Shown here one piece after another: positions 18,103-27,896 of a stretch of 64,000 bases of DNA. The notes beneath the pieces are model-generated. The model had not been told where the DNA came from. It worked only from the letters and a program-made list of their open reading frames with translations, and made no database searches. The stretch comes from CAYTAU01 sp964442075 (GTDB lineage: Bacteria; Bacteroidota; Bacteroidia; Bacteroidales; CAYTAU01). The stretch covers positions 62,001-126,000 of the forward strand of contig CAYTWH010000005.1 of assembly GCA_964442075.1 (NCBI GenBank), read 5' to 3'. How positions within the stretch are numbered: position 1 is the first letter of the stretch; each line of letters opens with the position of its first letter. A program made the translations under genes and the position numbers.

Positions 18103-18851
18103 ACATCTAAATCGATAACCCTCCTTTGCTTTACCGCCTCATAAGTTAAAATTGCAGTAGCTACCGATACATTTAAAGATTTAATTTGACCTGAAATTGG
18201 AATTTTTGCACAATAATCAGACATATCTATTATTTCGTCACGTATTCCTTTTTCTTCTGAGCCCATTATAATAGCGGTGGGGATTGTAAGATCAATATCG
18301 TAGTAATTATTGTCTGCTTTTTCTGTTGTGGCAACAATCTGAATACCACTGCTTTTTAAAGCTTCAATTGTTTGTTTTAACTTTTGTACTCTGCAAACAG
18401 GAATATTAAACAAAGCTCCTGCCGAAGCCTTAATTGCATCGGCACTTATTCTTGCACTTCCTTTTTCGGGTATTATAATTGTGTGTACTCCTGCACATTC
18501 TGCTGTTCTTGCTATTGCTCCAAAATTTCTAATATCAGTAATATTATCAAGTATAATTATTAATGGTATTTCACCATTTTCGTAAACATTTTGGACAATA
18601 TCCTCAAACTGATGAAGAGTAATAGGAGAAGAATATGCAATAACTCCTTGATGATTTTTTTTTGAAATATGATCTATTTTCTGAATTGGAACAAACTGAA
18701 AAGGAACTTTATGTTTTCTTAGATCATTAAGTAATTCATTAAAGCCTTCTCCTTTTAAACTTGAACTAATTAATACCTTGTCGATATCTTCACCCTTTAT
18801 AACAGCTTCTTGTACTGTTCTAATCCCAAAAATTACTTCTTTATTTGCCAT
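18099..18851 (-). CDS. rlmB: 23S rRNA (guanosine-2'-O-)-methyltransferase RlmB (SpoU/TrmH family)
   Basis: 250 aa, the usual length. The N-terminal substrate-binding domain starts VIFGIRTVQEAVIKGEDID; the knotted SPOUT domain has the three motifs NITDIRNFGAIARTAECAG, IIMGSEEKGI and IPISGQIKSLNVSVATAI. RlmB methylates G2251 of 23S rRNA with SAM in E. coli. Some Bacteroidota RNA 2'-O-methyltransferases of this group act on other sites, so the exact target is by family only. It follows the GWxTD gene by 49 bases on the same strand. Confidence 0.88.
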   Translation of the reverse strand: MANKEVIFGIRTVQEAVIKGEDIDKVLISSSLKGEGFNELLNDLRKHKVPFQFVPIQKIDHISKKNHQGVIAYSSPITLHQFEDIVQNVYENGEIPLIIILDNITDIRNFGAIARTAECAGVHTIIIPEKGSARISADAIKASAGALFNIPVCRVQKLKQTIEALKSSGIQIVATTEKADNNYYDIDLTIPTAIIMGSEEKGIRDEIIDMSDYCAKIPISGQIKSLNVSVATAILTYEAVKQRRVIDLDV

Positions 18852-18900
18852 GTTTTTATTTTTTCCGATTTTACTATTATTTAATCATTTAATCATTGTA

Positions 18901-20187
18901 TCACTTAACTATAGAAAAAACTCTGCCATTACGCCATGTTTCTACTGCCTGATACCATATCATTTTATAAATATCGCTTCTATTTAATACATAATCGTTA
19001 TTTGAATACGGGTTTGAAACTTTTACAAAAGTGTAGCTCATTGTATGCATTCCCTGTGTATTTCCATAAATCCACCTTTCCTGATTATCGTTTTTGTAAA
19101 TTGTATTTGGAGAACCATAGATCATATATAACATTCCCCTATCCGTACGCCATCCTTCAGTAAACGAACTAAAGTAAGTATTTGTAAATTTTACTCTGTT
19201 ATAATAAACTCGTATTAACTCTTTTGCACGATTTAAGTTTCCTGTTGATTTTAACCAAAAATTATCTATGGCTTCTTTTTTATTTTTAAACATCATATAT
19301 TCTTTAAATTCTCGTGATGTTGTTAGATATCTTATTGGTTCTAATAATTTTATTTGTGTTTTAACAACGGGATAATATTTCCCAAAATTAAATAGCGTTA
19401 ATCCTGTTCTGTATGAAGTATCTAAGCGAAAATGATACATCCCATATTTTTCCAGATTAAATGTAGAAGTATCTGTAAGCATTATTTCCCAAGTACTGTC
19501 GGGTGCCAACACATATGTTTTCATTATTGATACACTAAATGGGGGAGCAGGCAGTTTATATTTGCCTTTATAATAACTAACAAATAGTTTTTTGTTTTTT
19601 AAATTTTTATGTTTTATCTGAAACTCTGTTTCGTTGTCCAAGTAGTTTTTAAACAATGGATCGTTATCTGTTTTTAAAGTAAGTAAATAGTTTTGCTGTG
19701 TATGTTCGCTTGATTTATCAATTTCAATAAAATGCTGATTTCCTCTGCCACGATAAATATCTGTTGCAATAATATCAAGTAAATATCTTTTAGAGTTTTT
19801 TGCTTTAATTGTAATGTCGAAAGCAATATTAAAAAGATTAGAATCTTTTTCAATAAAAAACACTTGTGTTGCACTGTCAATTATATTATTGCCGGTAAAA
19901 GAATCGAATAGTTTATAATGAATTTGTACAGCAGCTTCAGGCTTTTTATTATTTAGTTTTTTAATATACAATAACTCATTTGCTGTTAATTTTATAAAAA
20001 CCAGTGAAGTTGAATCTTCGTTATGAAATACTTTATATTGTGGATGCAAGGGAGTACTGCCCGGATTATAAATATATGCAACATTAGAGTTTCTTACGGG
20101 AGTTTTATATGAAAAACAAGAACTTAATACAAGAGTGAAAAGTATTACTACTATAAATAAGTGATGATATTTAGTGCTTAATTTCAT
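18901..20187 (-). CDS. GWxTD domain lipoprotein
   Basis: 428 aa. The signal peptide ends in a lipobox (LFTLVLSSC), so the protein is probably an outer-membrane or periplasmic lipoprotein. The hallmark GWRTDRGMLYMIYGSP is near residue 345, followed by ERWIYG. The N-terminal half is beta-rich. The GWxTD family is common in Bacteroidota but has no established role. Its start overlaps the stop of the GNAT gene by 4 bases (ATGA), indicating translational coupling in the ABC-F > GNAT > GWxTD > rlmB run. Confidence 0.85.
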   Translation of the reverse strand: MKLSTKYHHLFIVVILFTLVLSSCFSYKTPVRNSNVAYIYNPGSTPLHPQYKVFHNEDSTSLVFIKLTANELLYIKKLNNKKPEAAVQIHYKLFDSFTGNNIIDSATQVFFIEKDSNLFNIAFDITIKAKNSKRYLLDIIATDIYRGRGNQHFIEIDKSSEHTQQNYLLTLKTDNDPLFKNYLDNETEFQIKHKNLKNKKLFVSYYKGKYKLPAPPFSVSIMKTYVLAPDSTWEIMLTDTSTFNLEKYGMYHFRLDTSYRTGLTLFNFGKYYPVVKTQIKLLEPIRYLTTSREFKEYMMFKNKKEAIDNFWLKSTGNLNRAKELIRVYYNRVKFTNTYFSSFTEGWRTDRGMLYMIYGSPNTIYKNDNQERWIYGNTQGMHTMSYTFVKVSNPYSNNDYVLNRSDIYKMIWYQAVETWRNGRVFSIVK

Positions 20188-20774
20188 TTGTAATTTTTGC
20201 TAAAATTATAAAAATCCTTGTTCTTTTGAAAATCGCTTTTAATAATTGAGCACATTATTGAATTTTTGAATTTGCCTTCAATTAAAAAATTTTCTCTAAG
20301 CAATGCCTCTTTTTTCATTCCCGATTTTACATTTGTTTTATCAATAGCAATATGTTTTTCATAATACTGCGATTCAATTCGGTTCAAAAATGTTTTTGTA
20401 AAAGCAAAATTTATAATAGCTTTTTTAGCTTCGGTAATAATTCCTTTATTCCAGTATTCCTTAATCAGTAATGCACCTAATGAAGCATAAGCATGTGCAT
20501 TATTTATATAAAAAAGACCAATATAACCAATCATCTTTTTTGTAGTTTTTAATTCAATTCCCCATGTTATTTTCTCTCCATTTTTGTGTTGGGCTTCATT
20601 TTTATTAATAAATGCCAATATTTCATTCTTTCCCTTTATAAGTGGAACACCTGTGTATCTCATAATTTCATGCTCAGAGAATAGATGATACATAATATCT
20701 ATATCAGTTTCAATTATTTTCCTTAGCAAAAGCCTTGGAGTTTCAAGTTTGTCGAAAATTATTTTTGATTCCAT
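20184..20774 (-). CDS. GNAT family N-acetyltransferase (RimJ/RimL-like)
   Basis: 196 aa. It opens with ETPRLLLRKIIETDIDIMYH, the usual beginning of the Acetyltransf_3 group, and has the acceptor/CoA segments GIELKTTKKMIGYIGLFYI and ALLIKEYWNKGIITEAKKAI; the latter holds the pyrophosphate-binding turn, although the canonical Q/R-x-x-G-x-G/A is degenerate (EYWNKGII). It probably acetylates an amino group of a protein or small molecule. It starts 3 bases after the ABC-F stop. Confidence 0.8.
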   Translation of the reverse strand: MESKIIFDKLETPRLLLRKIIETDIDIMYHLFSEHEIMRYTGVPLIKGKNEILAFINKNEAQHKNGEKITWGIELKTTKKMIGYIGLFYINNAHAYASLGALLIKEYWNKGIITEAKKAIINFAFTKTFLNRIESQYYEKHIAIDKTNVKSGMKKEALLRENFLIEGKFKNSIMCSIIKSDFQKNKDFYNFSKNYK

Positions 20775-20777
20775 AAA

Positions 20778-22730
20778 TTATACATCTTCTCTTTTATCTG
20801 TTAATATTTCAAGTTCATAAGATAATTTTTCCCAGTTTCTTAATTCATTATCAAGTTCTTTTTTAAGGCTTTCATAATTTACAAACAAATTACTATCGTT
20901 TAGGTCTATTTGATTATTATCGGGGTTTTGCAAATTATTATCAAATACGGCAATATCTTTCTCTAATTTTTCAATTTTACTTTCAGTGCTTTTTATTTTA
21001 TTGCTTGTTTTTCTTATTTCTTTTTCAAGTTCTTTTTTTGCTATATAATCTAATTTATTTTGCGATACCTCGTTACCTGCCTTTTTTATAATATGTTCTT
21101 TCCTCTCTAATTCATTAAGATTTTCAATTTTCTTTTTTCTCAGAAAATCATAAATACCACCTAAGTTTTCTTTAATATTTTTATTTTTAAATTCAAATAC
21201 TTTGCCTACTAATCCATCTAAAAAATAACGGTCGTGCGAAACAATTATCAGTGTGCCGTTATATTTTATCAAAGCATTTTTAAGAATTTCTTTCGACGAC
21301 ATATCTAAATGATTTGTAGGCTCATCAAGTACAAGTAAATTTGCGGGTTCAAGCAATAATTTAGCCAGAGCAAGCCTTGAACGTTCTCCTCCCGAAAGCA
21401 CTTTTACTTTTTTATCAATATCTTCGCCACTAAAAAGAAAGGAGCCGAGAATACCTCTAATTTTTGGACGAATATCTCCTACGGCAATATCGTCAATAGT
21501 TTCGAAAACGGTTTTATTATCATTCAGCAATTTGTCTTGTTCTTGGGCATAATAAGCAATTTTTACTTTATGCCCTGTTTTAATTTCCCCATTGGGCTTT
21601 AATTCACCCACAATAATTCTCGACAAAGTAGTTTTTCCTTCTCCGTTTTTGCCAACAAAAGCAACTTTTTCGCCACGTTCTATTATCAGGTCAATATTGT
21701 TTAAAACCTGTTTGTCGGGAAAAGACATACTCAATTCTTCGGCTTCAAAAACAATGGTACCTGAATGTGGAGCAGGCGGAAAACGAAAATGTATGGAAGA
21801 GGTATCTTCATCATCAATTTCAACACGTTTTAATTTATTTAATTGTTTTATTCTGGATTGTACCTGAACCGATTTTGTATTTTTATACCTAAACCTTTCA
21901 ATAAAACGTTCGGTGTCTTTAATCATTTTTTGCTGATTATTGTATGCCGCAAGTTGTTGCTCACGACGTTCGGCACGCAATGTTACAAATTTTGAATAAG
22001 GAACTTTATAATCGTAAATATTTCCAATTGATATTTCAACAGTTCTTTTTGTTACATTATCCAAAAAAGCCCTATCGTGTGAAATTAATAATACTGCTCC
22101 ATAATAATTTGCCAAAAAATCTTCAAACCATTGTATAGATTCTATGTCCAAATGATTTGTGGGTTCATCCAATAAAAGCACATCGGGTTTTTGCAACAGT
22201 ATTTTTGCTAGTTCAATTCTCATTCGCCAGCCACCACTCAACTCCTTAGTTGGTTTATTAAACTCTTCTTTTAAAAACCCAAGACCAAGTAATATCCGTT
22301 CTATTTCTGCCTGTATATTGTTTCCTCCAAGTATTTCGAAACGTTCTGTTTTTTCGCTTAATTTATTTATCAGCTTGGAATATTCATCATTGTTGTAATC
22401 GTTTCTTTCGCTAATATCTGCATTGATATTATCAATTTCTTTTTTTAGTTTTTTCAGCTCTTTAAAAGACAATTCGGTTTCTTCAAAAACTGTATGTTTA
22501 TCTGATACCGGCATTTGTTGCGGAAGATATCCTATGTGTATATCGGCGGGTTTGCTAATTGTTCCTGCATCAACAGACTGAAAACCCATAATTACTTTTA
22601 ATAATGTTGTTTTTCCTGCACCGTTTTTTCCCACAAGCCCAATTTTATCTTTTTTATTGATAAGAAAAGAAACCTCTTTAAAAAGCTCAAATCCACCAAA
22701 TCGTACAGCAACATTACTAAGAGATATCAT
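20778..22730 (-). CDS. ABC-F family ATPase
   Basis: 650 aa with two tandem ABC domains and no membrane helices: Walker A GLVGKNGAGKTTLLK and AFVGKNGEGKTTLSR, signatures LSGGWRMRIELAKILL and LSGGERSRLALAKLLL, and Walker B LLLDEPTNHLD and LVLDEPTNHLD. A charged linker (about 245-300) and a C-terminal coiled coil (about 530-645) complete the ABC-F plan. Proteins of this family bind the ribosome and act in translation control or antibiotic protection; the position beside rlmB and an acetyltransferase suits a ribosome-linked role. Closest by layout to Uup/YheS-like housekeeping members rather than to resistance types. Confidence 0.9.
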   Translation of the reverse strand: MISLSNVAVRFGGFELFKEVSFLINKKDKIGLVGKNGAGKTTLLKVIMGFQSVDAGTISKPADIHIGYLPQQMPVSDKHTVFEETELSFKELKKLKKEIDNINADISERNDYNNDEYSKLINKLSEKTERFEILGGNNIQAEIERILLGLGFLKEEFNKPTKELSGGWRMRIELAKILLQKPDVLLLDEPTNHLDIESIQWFEDFLANYYGAVLLISHDRAFLDNVTKRTVEISIGNIYDYKVPYSKFVTLRAERREQQLAAYNNQQKMIKDTERFIERFRYKNTKSVQVQSRIKQLNKLKRVEIDDEDTSSIHFRFPPAPHSGTIVFEAEELSMSFPDKQVLNNIDLIIERGEKVAFVGKNGEGKTTLSRIIVGELKPNGEIKTGHKVKIAYYAQEQDKLLNDNKTVFETIDDIAVGDIRPKIRGILGSFLFSGEDIDKKVKVLSGGERSRLALAKLLLEPANLLVLDEPTNHLDMSSKEILKNALIKYNGTLIIVSHDRYFLDGLVGKVFEFKNKNIKENLGGIYDFLRKKKIENLNELERKEHIIKKAGNEVSQNKLDYIAKKELEKEIRKTSNKIKSTESKIEKLEKDIAVFDNNLQNPDNNQIDLNDSNLFVNYESLKKELDNELRNWEKLSYELEILTDKREDV

Positions 22731-22849
22731 TACAGAATGATTTTTTTAAGACTGGTAAAAATATATAATAAATAGCAATTGTTAAATTATTATATAAAAA
22801 CAATGAAGTAATGAAACAATTGAACAATCTGCTTGAGTAGGATTGGATA

Positions 22850-23701
22850 TTATTCCTCATCCACCAAAATAACATCCAGTTCAAACGAACTTATATCGGA
22901 AGCACTAAAAAAGCCTAAAGCACCATTGCTTATATTTGTCGGGATATTTGCGGGTGGTCCGTCAAAAGGGCTTCCACGCCAATCTGTTTCTAGCATTACA
23001 GCAACATTATATTCAAGTAATTCGTAAGGTATTGAAAGCATATCAACCCTTACTCTTGTTGTATCTTTTTTAAGTTTATCAGATTCGATATAATATATGT
23101 CAACTCCGGGTAAATACATCCCATCCATAAACTCATCGGTATCGTAAACAGCTTCTCGTAAAGTGTCGTTATCCCAAACACCATCTAAATATATGTTAAA
23201 TTGATAATTGTTGCCTTTACCTTCTGGTTCTTGAGCAAATAATTTTAAGATGTAAAAAGTTACCGGATTACCATGAAAAGGGAATTCTTTATACTCATAA
23301 TCTATCAAGTCCATTTCAGGTACTGTATCAAGATATGTTGTGGCAGAAAACTCTTCACCATTACTTTGTTTAATATATAAAGTGTAGTTTTTCCCAACTT
23401 TTCCTGCAACACTATCGGTTTGATATATTCCGGGTGCGGCTTCATTTAAAACAAAGGCATTTGGGCTTCCTTCTTCTTGTATTTCAACTATTGCTCCGCT
23501 TTCAACAGGAGCAGGCTGGTTTGCGAAATAACTCGTTGTTCTAGTTAGTTTTATTGTATGAATAGTTTTTTGGGTTGTAATATTTCCTTCAACAACTAAT
23601 CTTGAATTCTCATCATCGTTTAGTTCAATGTCAATTTTTTCTGAACATGAAATTGTTAGAAATGATACCAGAATTATAATAATATATATTGAGTTCTTCA
23701 T
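22850..23701 (-). CDS. DUF4249 lipoprotein, partner of the TonB-dependent receptor
   Basis: 283 aa with a lipoprotein signal (IIIILVSFLTISC). The family opening EKIDIELNDDENSRLVVEGN and an early Ig-like strand pattern (HTIKLTRTTSYFANQPAPV, GAIVEIQEEG) are typical of DUF4249, a family nearly always encoded next to a TonB-dependent receptor in Bacteroidota. It starts 5 bases after the receptor stop, so the pair is one transcription unit. It is likely an outer-membrane surface lipoprotein that helps substrate capture; the substrate is unknown. Confidence 0.85.
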   Translation of the reverse strand: MKNSIYIIIILVSFLTISCSEKIDIELNDDENSRLVVEGNITTQKTIHTIKLTRTTSYFANQPAPVESGAIVEIQEEGSPNAFVLNEAAPGIYQTDSVAGKVGKNYTLYIKQSNGEEFSATTYLDTVPEMDLIDYEYKEFPFHGNPVTFYILKLFAQEPEGKGNNYQFNIYLDGVWDNDTLREAVYDTDEFMDGMYLPGVDIYYIESDKLKKDTTRVRVDMLSIPYELLEYNVAVMLETDWRGSPFDGPPANIPTNISNGALGFFSASDISSFELDVILVDEE

Positions 23702-23706
23702 AATTA

Positions 23707-26073
23707 TTAAAATTTAAAGTTATAAGTTATTGATGGTATAGCTTTAAATAGATAATACATTTCAGCTATTGTTTCGTTTGGATTATCTTCCGATTGAGAG
23801 AAATTTATAGAATATGGATTTTTTCTTGAATATGCGTTATAAACTGAAGCATTAATGCTGTGCTCAAATTTATGTTTTTTATTTTCATCGTTATATCTTC
23901 TAAAATAATATGTTAATGATAAATCCAGTCTGTGGTAATCAAAAATTCTAATACTGTTTCTATCAGAATAAACAGGAACTAGCATGCCTCCATATTCAAA
24001 CCTGCCTGTTGGCATGGTTCTGGGAGGAGCTGTTGAATATACCCATGTTCCCGATATGTTTAATTTTTTATTTATATCATAAGATAAAACAAATGATACA
24101 TCATTAGTTTTGTCGTAAGGTGCAAAATATGGTTTTCCGTCATTTATTTCAGGAATCGTTCTCATGGTTCTTGATAAAGTATAACTTATCCAACCTGTAA
24201 GTTTTCCTTCCTGTTTTCTTAAAAGTAATTCAAAGCCGTAAGATTCTGCATCTCCTCTTCTTAATTCTCCTTCCAATCTGTCGTTTAAAAGTAATTCTGC
24301 ATGGTCTCTAAAGTCAATTGAATTTTTCATTTTTTTATAATAAACCTCAGCAGATGTTTCAAACACATTGTTTTTAAAATTTCTAAAATATCCCAAGGCA
24401 ACCTGATCGGCTATTTGCGGTTCAACATTAGGAGTTGATGGTATCCAAATGTCAAGTGGCGTTGCTGATGTTGTGTTTGTTGCCAGATGAATATACTGAC
24501 TTGTTCTGTTGTAACTGGCTTTAATGGAGCTGAATTCATTGAGCGTGTATTTAATTCCCAGTCTTGGTTCAAGATTTGAAAATGTATTATAAATTTTTCC
24601 GTTTGGCTGATCTATTGTATCTGTAACCTCATAGTTTTGCGAATCAGCATCATCATATAAATAATAATGTGCTTTACCAATATTCTGGAATACTGATAAT
24701 CTAAGACCATATTGAACACTTAATAATGGAGTAATTTTTTGTTCGTTTTGAAAAAAAGCAAAATGTTCAAAGGCATAATTGTTTGGCATTATAATTTCAA
24801 ATTTAACAGTATCCATTTGCCCATTTATTACACCCGGGTCAAAATCATGATAAATTGAACCAAGACCAAATTTTATTGTGTTTTTTGGGTTTAAATAATA
24901 TGTTAAATCTGCTTTTAAATTGTAATCTCTTATATTAGATCTCCAATCCATTTTCATTAATTCTTGTTCAAAACCTAAGTGATAATTATAATTGCTGAAA
25001 ATAAATGTTGTATTCATAAAAAGCTTATCATTAAAAAGATGATTCCATCTGGCAGTTCCTGTTGCATTTCCATAGTCGATAGCCATCATATCTCCCATGC
25101 TCAATACATCTCTGCCAAAATATCCTGATAAGAAAATTCTGTTATTTTCATTAATTGTATAATTTATTTTTGTGTTTAGATCGTAAAAGTATAATCCACT
25201 TTTCTGAACCATAGTATCATTTGATAAGGGTAAAAACAGATCAAAATAAGTACGCCTGCCAGAAATAATGAATGATGATTTATCTTTAATAACAGGGCCT
25301 TCAACTGTTAATCTGCTTGCAAGTATGCCAATGCCACCGGTAGCACTATATTTTTTTGTATTACCATCTTTCATCCTAATATCAAGAACTGATGATAATC
25401 TGCCACCATATTCAGCAGGGATACCGCCTTTATAAAGTTTCATGTTTTTTATTGCATCTCCGTTAAATACAGAAAAGAAACCTGCAACATGAGATGCGTT
25501 GTAAACAGGAGCATCATCTAATAAAATAAGATTTTGATCAACGTTCCCGCCACGCACATAAAACCCCGATGAACCTTCTACACCAGCTAATACACCGGGT
25601 AATAACATAACGGCTTTTATAACGTCAACTTCGCCAAGTAAAGCTGGAATTTTTTTAATAGCTTTAATTGGAATTTTAACGGTACTCATTTCAACTCTTT
25701 CAATATTCTGATTTCTTTTTTCACCAATAATTTCTACTTCGCCTATTTGTTGGGAAGTAGTAGGTAAGGAAATATTTAGCTTGATATTATTATTTAAATC
25801 AACAGTTTTTGTAATGTCTTTGTATCCAATAAATGAATAAGTTACTTCGTGTTTTCCTTTTGGAACAGTTAAGGAATAGAAACCATAAACATTTGTTATT
25901 GTTCCAACTTTAATTGATCTTATATATACTGAAGCACCAATAAGTTCTTCACCGGTTTCGTTATCTTTCACGTATCCGCTAATAGTGCTTTTCCCGGCAA
26001 CATCACTTTCGTCATTAATAGAAAATGACAAAAATGAAATTAAAAGTAATGTTGTTAAAAATATTATTCTCAT
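23707..26073 (-). CDS. TonB-dependent outer-membrane receptor with CarboxypepD_reg-like N-terminal domain
   Basis: 788 aa: signal peptide 1-18, a carboxypeptidase-regulatory-like beta-sandwich about 30-115 (TISGYVKDNETGEELIGASV, YGFYSLTVPKGKHEVTYSFI), plug domain about 125-240 (MLLPGVLAGVEGSSGFYVRG, DQNLILLDDAPVYNASHVAG), then the 22-strand barrel to the C-terminal Phe (AIPSITYNFKF). It imports a ligand using TonB energy. It lacks the SusC-length extension and pairs with DUF4249 rather than SusD, so it is not a standard polysaccharide-utilisation receptor. Confidence 0.92.
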   Translation of the reverse strand: MRIIFLTTLLLISFLSFSINDESDVAGKSTISGYVKDNETGEELIGASVYIRSIKVGTITNVYGFYSLTVPKGKHEVTYSFIGYKDITKTVDLNNNIKLNISLPTTSQQIGEVEIIGEKRNQNIERVEMSTVKIPIKAIKKIPALLGEVDVIKAVMLLPGVLAGVEGSSGFYVRGGNVDQNLILLDDAPVYNASHVAGFFSVFNGDAIKNMKLYKGGIPAEYGGRLSSVLDIRMKDGNTKKYSATGGIGILASRLTVEGPVIKDKSSFIISGRRTYFDLFLPLSNDTMVQKSGLYFYDLNTKINYTINENNRIFLSGYFGRDVLSMGDMMAIDYGNATGTARWNHLFNDKLFMNTTFIFSNYNYHLGFEQELMKMDWRSNIRDYNLKADLTYYLNPKNTIKFGLGSIYHDFDPGVINGQMDTVKFEIIMPNNYAFEHFAFFQNEQKITPLLSVQYGLRLSVFQNIGKAHYYLYDDADSQNYEVTDTIDQPNGKIYNTFSNLEPRLGIKYTLNEFSSIKASYNRTSQYIHLATNTTSATPLDIWIPSTPNVEPQIADQVALGYFRNFKNNVFETSAEVYYKKMKNSIDFRDHAELLLNDRLEGELRRGDAESYGFELLLRKQEGKLTGWISYTLSRTMRTIPEINDGKPYFAPYDKTNDVSFVLSYDINKKLNISGTWVYSTAPPRTMPTGRFEYGGMLVPVYSDRNSIRIFDYHRLDLSLTYYFRRYNDENKKHKFEHSINASVYNAYSRKNPYSINFSQSEDNPNETIAEMYYLFKAIPSITYNFKF

Positions 26074-26154
26074 TAGAGTGTTTTTTCAAATTAAAACATA
26101 AAATTATTAATAAAGACGGTTTTTATTTTTTTATTGCATAAATAACATTGTAGC

Positions 26155-26880
26155 TTATAATATCTGGTTTAATAATAATCCTGAATCCCTTAGCTTTTTA
26201 AAATATTTATTTGACACCACTAATTCAAGTCCAATAACATAATTAATATTATGAGCATCACTTCCAATAAATTCTATCATATTATTTTTAATAAAATTTT
26301 CCGCCATATTTTTTGCTTCAACAGAAAATACTCCATTTAAGGATAATGTATTCATTTGAAATAATACTCCTTTGTCTTTTAATTTTTTAAATATGTCTAT
26401 ATTATTATTCCAATAATTATACCTTTCAGGATGAGCTAAAACAGGTTTGTAACCATGTGTTTGCATTTTAAAAACGGCTTCATCAACAATGTTTGTTGCG
26501 TTATAATATGAAAGTTCAAACAATACATAATTATCTCCAAAAGTCAGCAATTCATTTTTTACAATACTATCAATAAAATCATAATTTAAATAGTATTCGG
26601 CAGCAGCTTCAACTACAATGGGTATTTTTAACTTTTTAATTGCAGCATTTAATTTTTCTAAACCCAATCTAATTGTTTCAGGTGTATTATGAAAATATTC
26701 AGAGTTTATATGTGGTGTAGTAATGATTTTGGAAAACCCTAAAGCATTAAGTCTTGAAATACATTCAATTGCTTCTTTAATAGATTTAACTCCATCATCA
26801 AGTCCTGGAATTAAATGAGAATGGATATCTGTTTTTAAAAAAGAATAATTATCCGTATTGTTGTTCGTAATATTTTTCAT
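26155..26880 (-). CDS. CpsB/YwqE-type PHP-fold tyrosine-protein phosphatase
   Basis: 241 aa from the ATG at 26880. The PHP metal site is visible: KTDIHSHLIPGLDDGVKSI, KIITTPHINSEYF, VLAHPERYNYW and FIGSDAHNI. In Gram-positive and Bacteroidota capsule loci this fold dephosphorylates the BY-kinase that controls polysaccharide chain length. No tyrosine kinase or Wza-like exporter is in the window. It overlaps the end of rfbB by 32 bases and is the last gene of the nucleotide-sugar operon. A GTG start at 26886 is possible. Confidence 0.85.
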   Translation of the reverse strand: MKNITNNNTDNYSFLKTDIHSHLIPGLDDGVKSIKEAIECISRLNALGFSKIITTPHINSEYFHNTPETIRLGLEKLNAAIKKLKIPIVVEAAAEYYLNYDFIDSIVKNELLTFGDNYVLFELSYYNATNIVDEAVFKMQTHGYKPVLAHPERYNYWNNNIDIFKKLKDKGVLFQMNTLSLNGVFSVEAKNMAENFIKNNMIEFIGSDAHNINYVIGLELVVSNKYFKKLRDSGLLLNQIL

Positions 26881-27892
26881 AATCACCGGAAATGATATTA
26901 TTTAACCACTTTTCATTTTCAATATACCAATCAACAGTTTTAACAATTCCTTCTTCAAATTGTAATGTTGGGCTCCAGTTAAGTTCACTTTGAATCTTTG
27001 ATGAATCGATAGCATATCTTAGATCATGACCAGCTCTGTCTTTTACAAATGTAATAAGTTTTGCGGAAGCTCCTTTTTCTCTACCAAGTTTATTATCCAT
27101 AACTTCACAGAGTTTACGAATTAAATCAATATTTGTCCATTCGTTATTGCCTCCAATATTGTAAGTATCTCCAATTTTTCCTTTATGGAAAATTAAATCA
27201 ATAGCATTAGCATGGTCTTCAACATATAGCCAATCTCTTATATTTTCCCCTTTACCATATATTGGTATTGGCTTATTGTTTTTAATATTATTAATTGCAA
27301 GTGGTATTAATTTTTCAGGAAACTGATTTGCCCCATAATTATTTGAGCAATTAGAAATCACTACAGGTAAATTATAAGTATTATAATATGCACGTACCAA
27401 ATGATCTGAACTTGCCTTAGAAGCAGAATACGGGCTTTTTGGGTCATAATTTGTTGATTCTGTAAAAAAACCTGTTTCGCCAAGTGAACCATAAACTTCA
27501 TCGGTAGAAATATGGAAAAATCTTTTTCCCTTATAATCGCCCCAAAATTGTCTTGCAGCATTTAACAGGTTAACTGTTCCAATAATATTTGTATTAATAA
27601 ACTCTAGAGGATTTGTTATTGACCTGTCGACATGAGATTCTGCGGCTAAATGAATTATACCATCAATATTATATTTTTTAAAAATATCATTAATAAAATT
27701 CTCATCAACAATATCACCTTTTATAAATTTATAATTAGATTTTTTCTCTACATCTTTAAGATTCTCGAGATTTCCTGCGTAAGTAAGTTTGTCAAGATTT
27801 ATTATCTGATATTCGGAATATTTTTTCACAAAGGTCCTTAAAACATGCGAGCCAATAAACCCTGCTCCTCCTGTAATTAATATTGTTTTCAT
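26849..27892 (-). CDS. rfbB: dTDP-glucose 4,6-dehydratase
   Basis: 347 aa. NAD-binding TGGAGFIGSH at 8-17, substrate loop HLAAESHVDRS, catalytic HISTDEVYG (T130, D131, E132) and YSASK (Y155, K159): the full catalytic set of the dTDP-glucose dehydratase branch of extended SDR enzymes. It turns dTDP-glucose into dTDP-4-keto-6-deoxyglucose for surface glycan sugars. The partner genes rfbA, rfbC and rfbD are not in the window. It starts 4 bases after the galE stop. Confidence 0.92.
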   Translation of the reverse strand: MKTILITGGAGFIGSHVLRTFVKKYSEYQIINLDKLTYAGNLENLKDVEKKSNYKFIKGDIVDENFINDIFKKYNIDGIIHLAAESHVDRSITNPLEFINTNIIGTVNLLNAARQFWGDYKGKRFFHISTDEVYGSLGETGFFTESTNYDPKSPYSASKASSDHLVRAYYNTYNLPVVISNCSNNYGANQFPEKLIPLAINNIKNNKPIPIYGKGENIRDWLYVEDHANAIDLIFHKGKIGDTYNIGGNNEWTNIDLIRKLCEVMDNKLGREKGASAKLITFVKDRAGHDLRYAIDSSKIQSELNWSPTLQFEEGIVKTVDWYIENEKWLNNIISGDYEKYYEQQYG

Positions 27893-27896
27893 CTAT

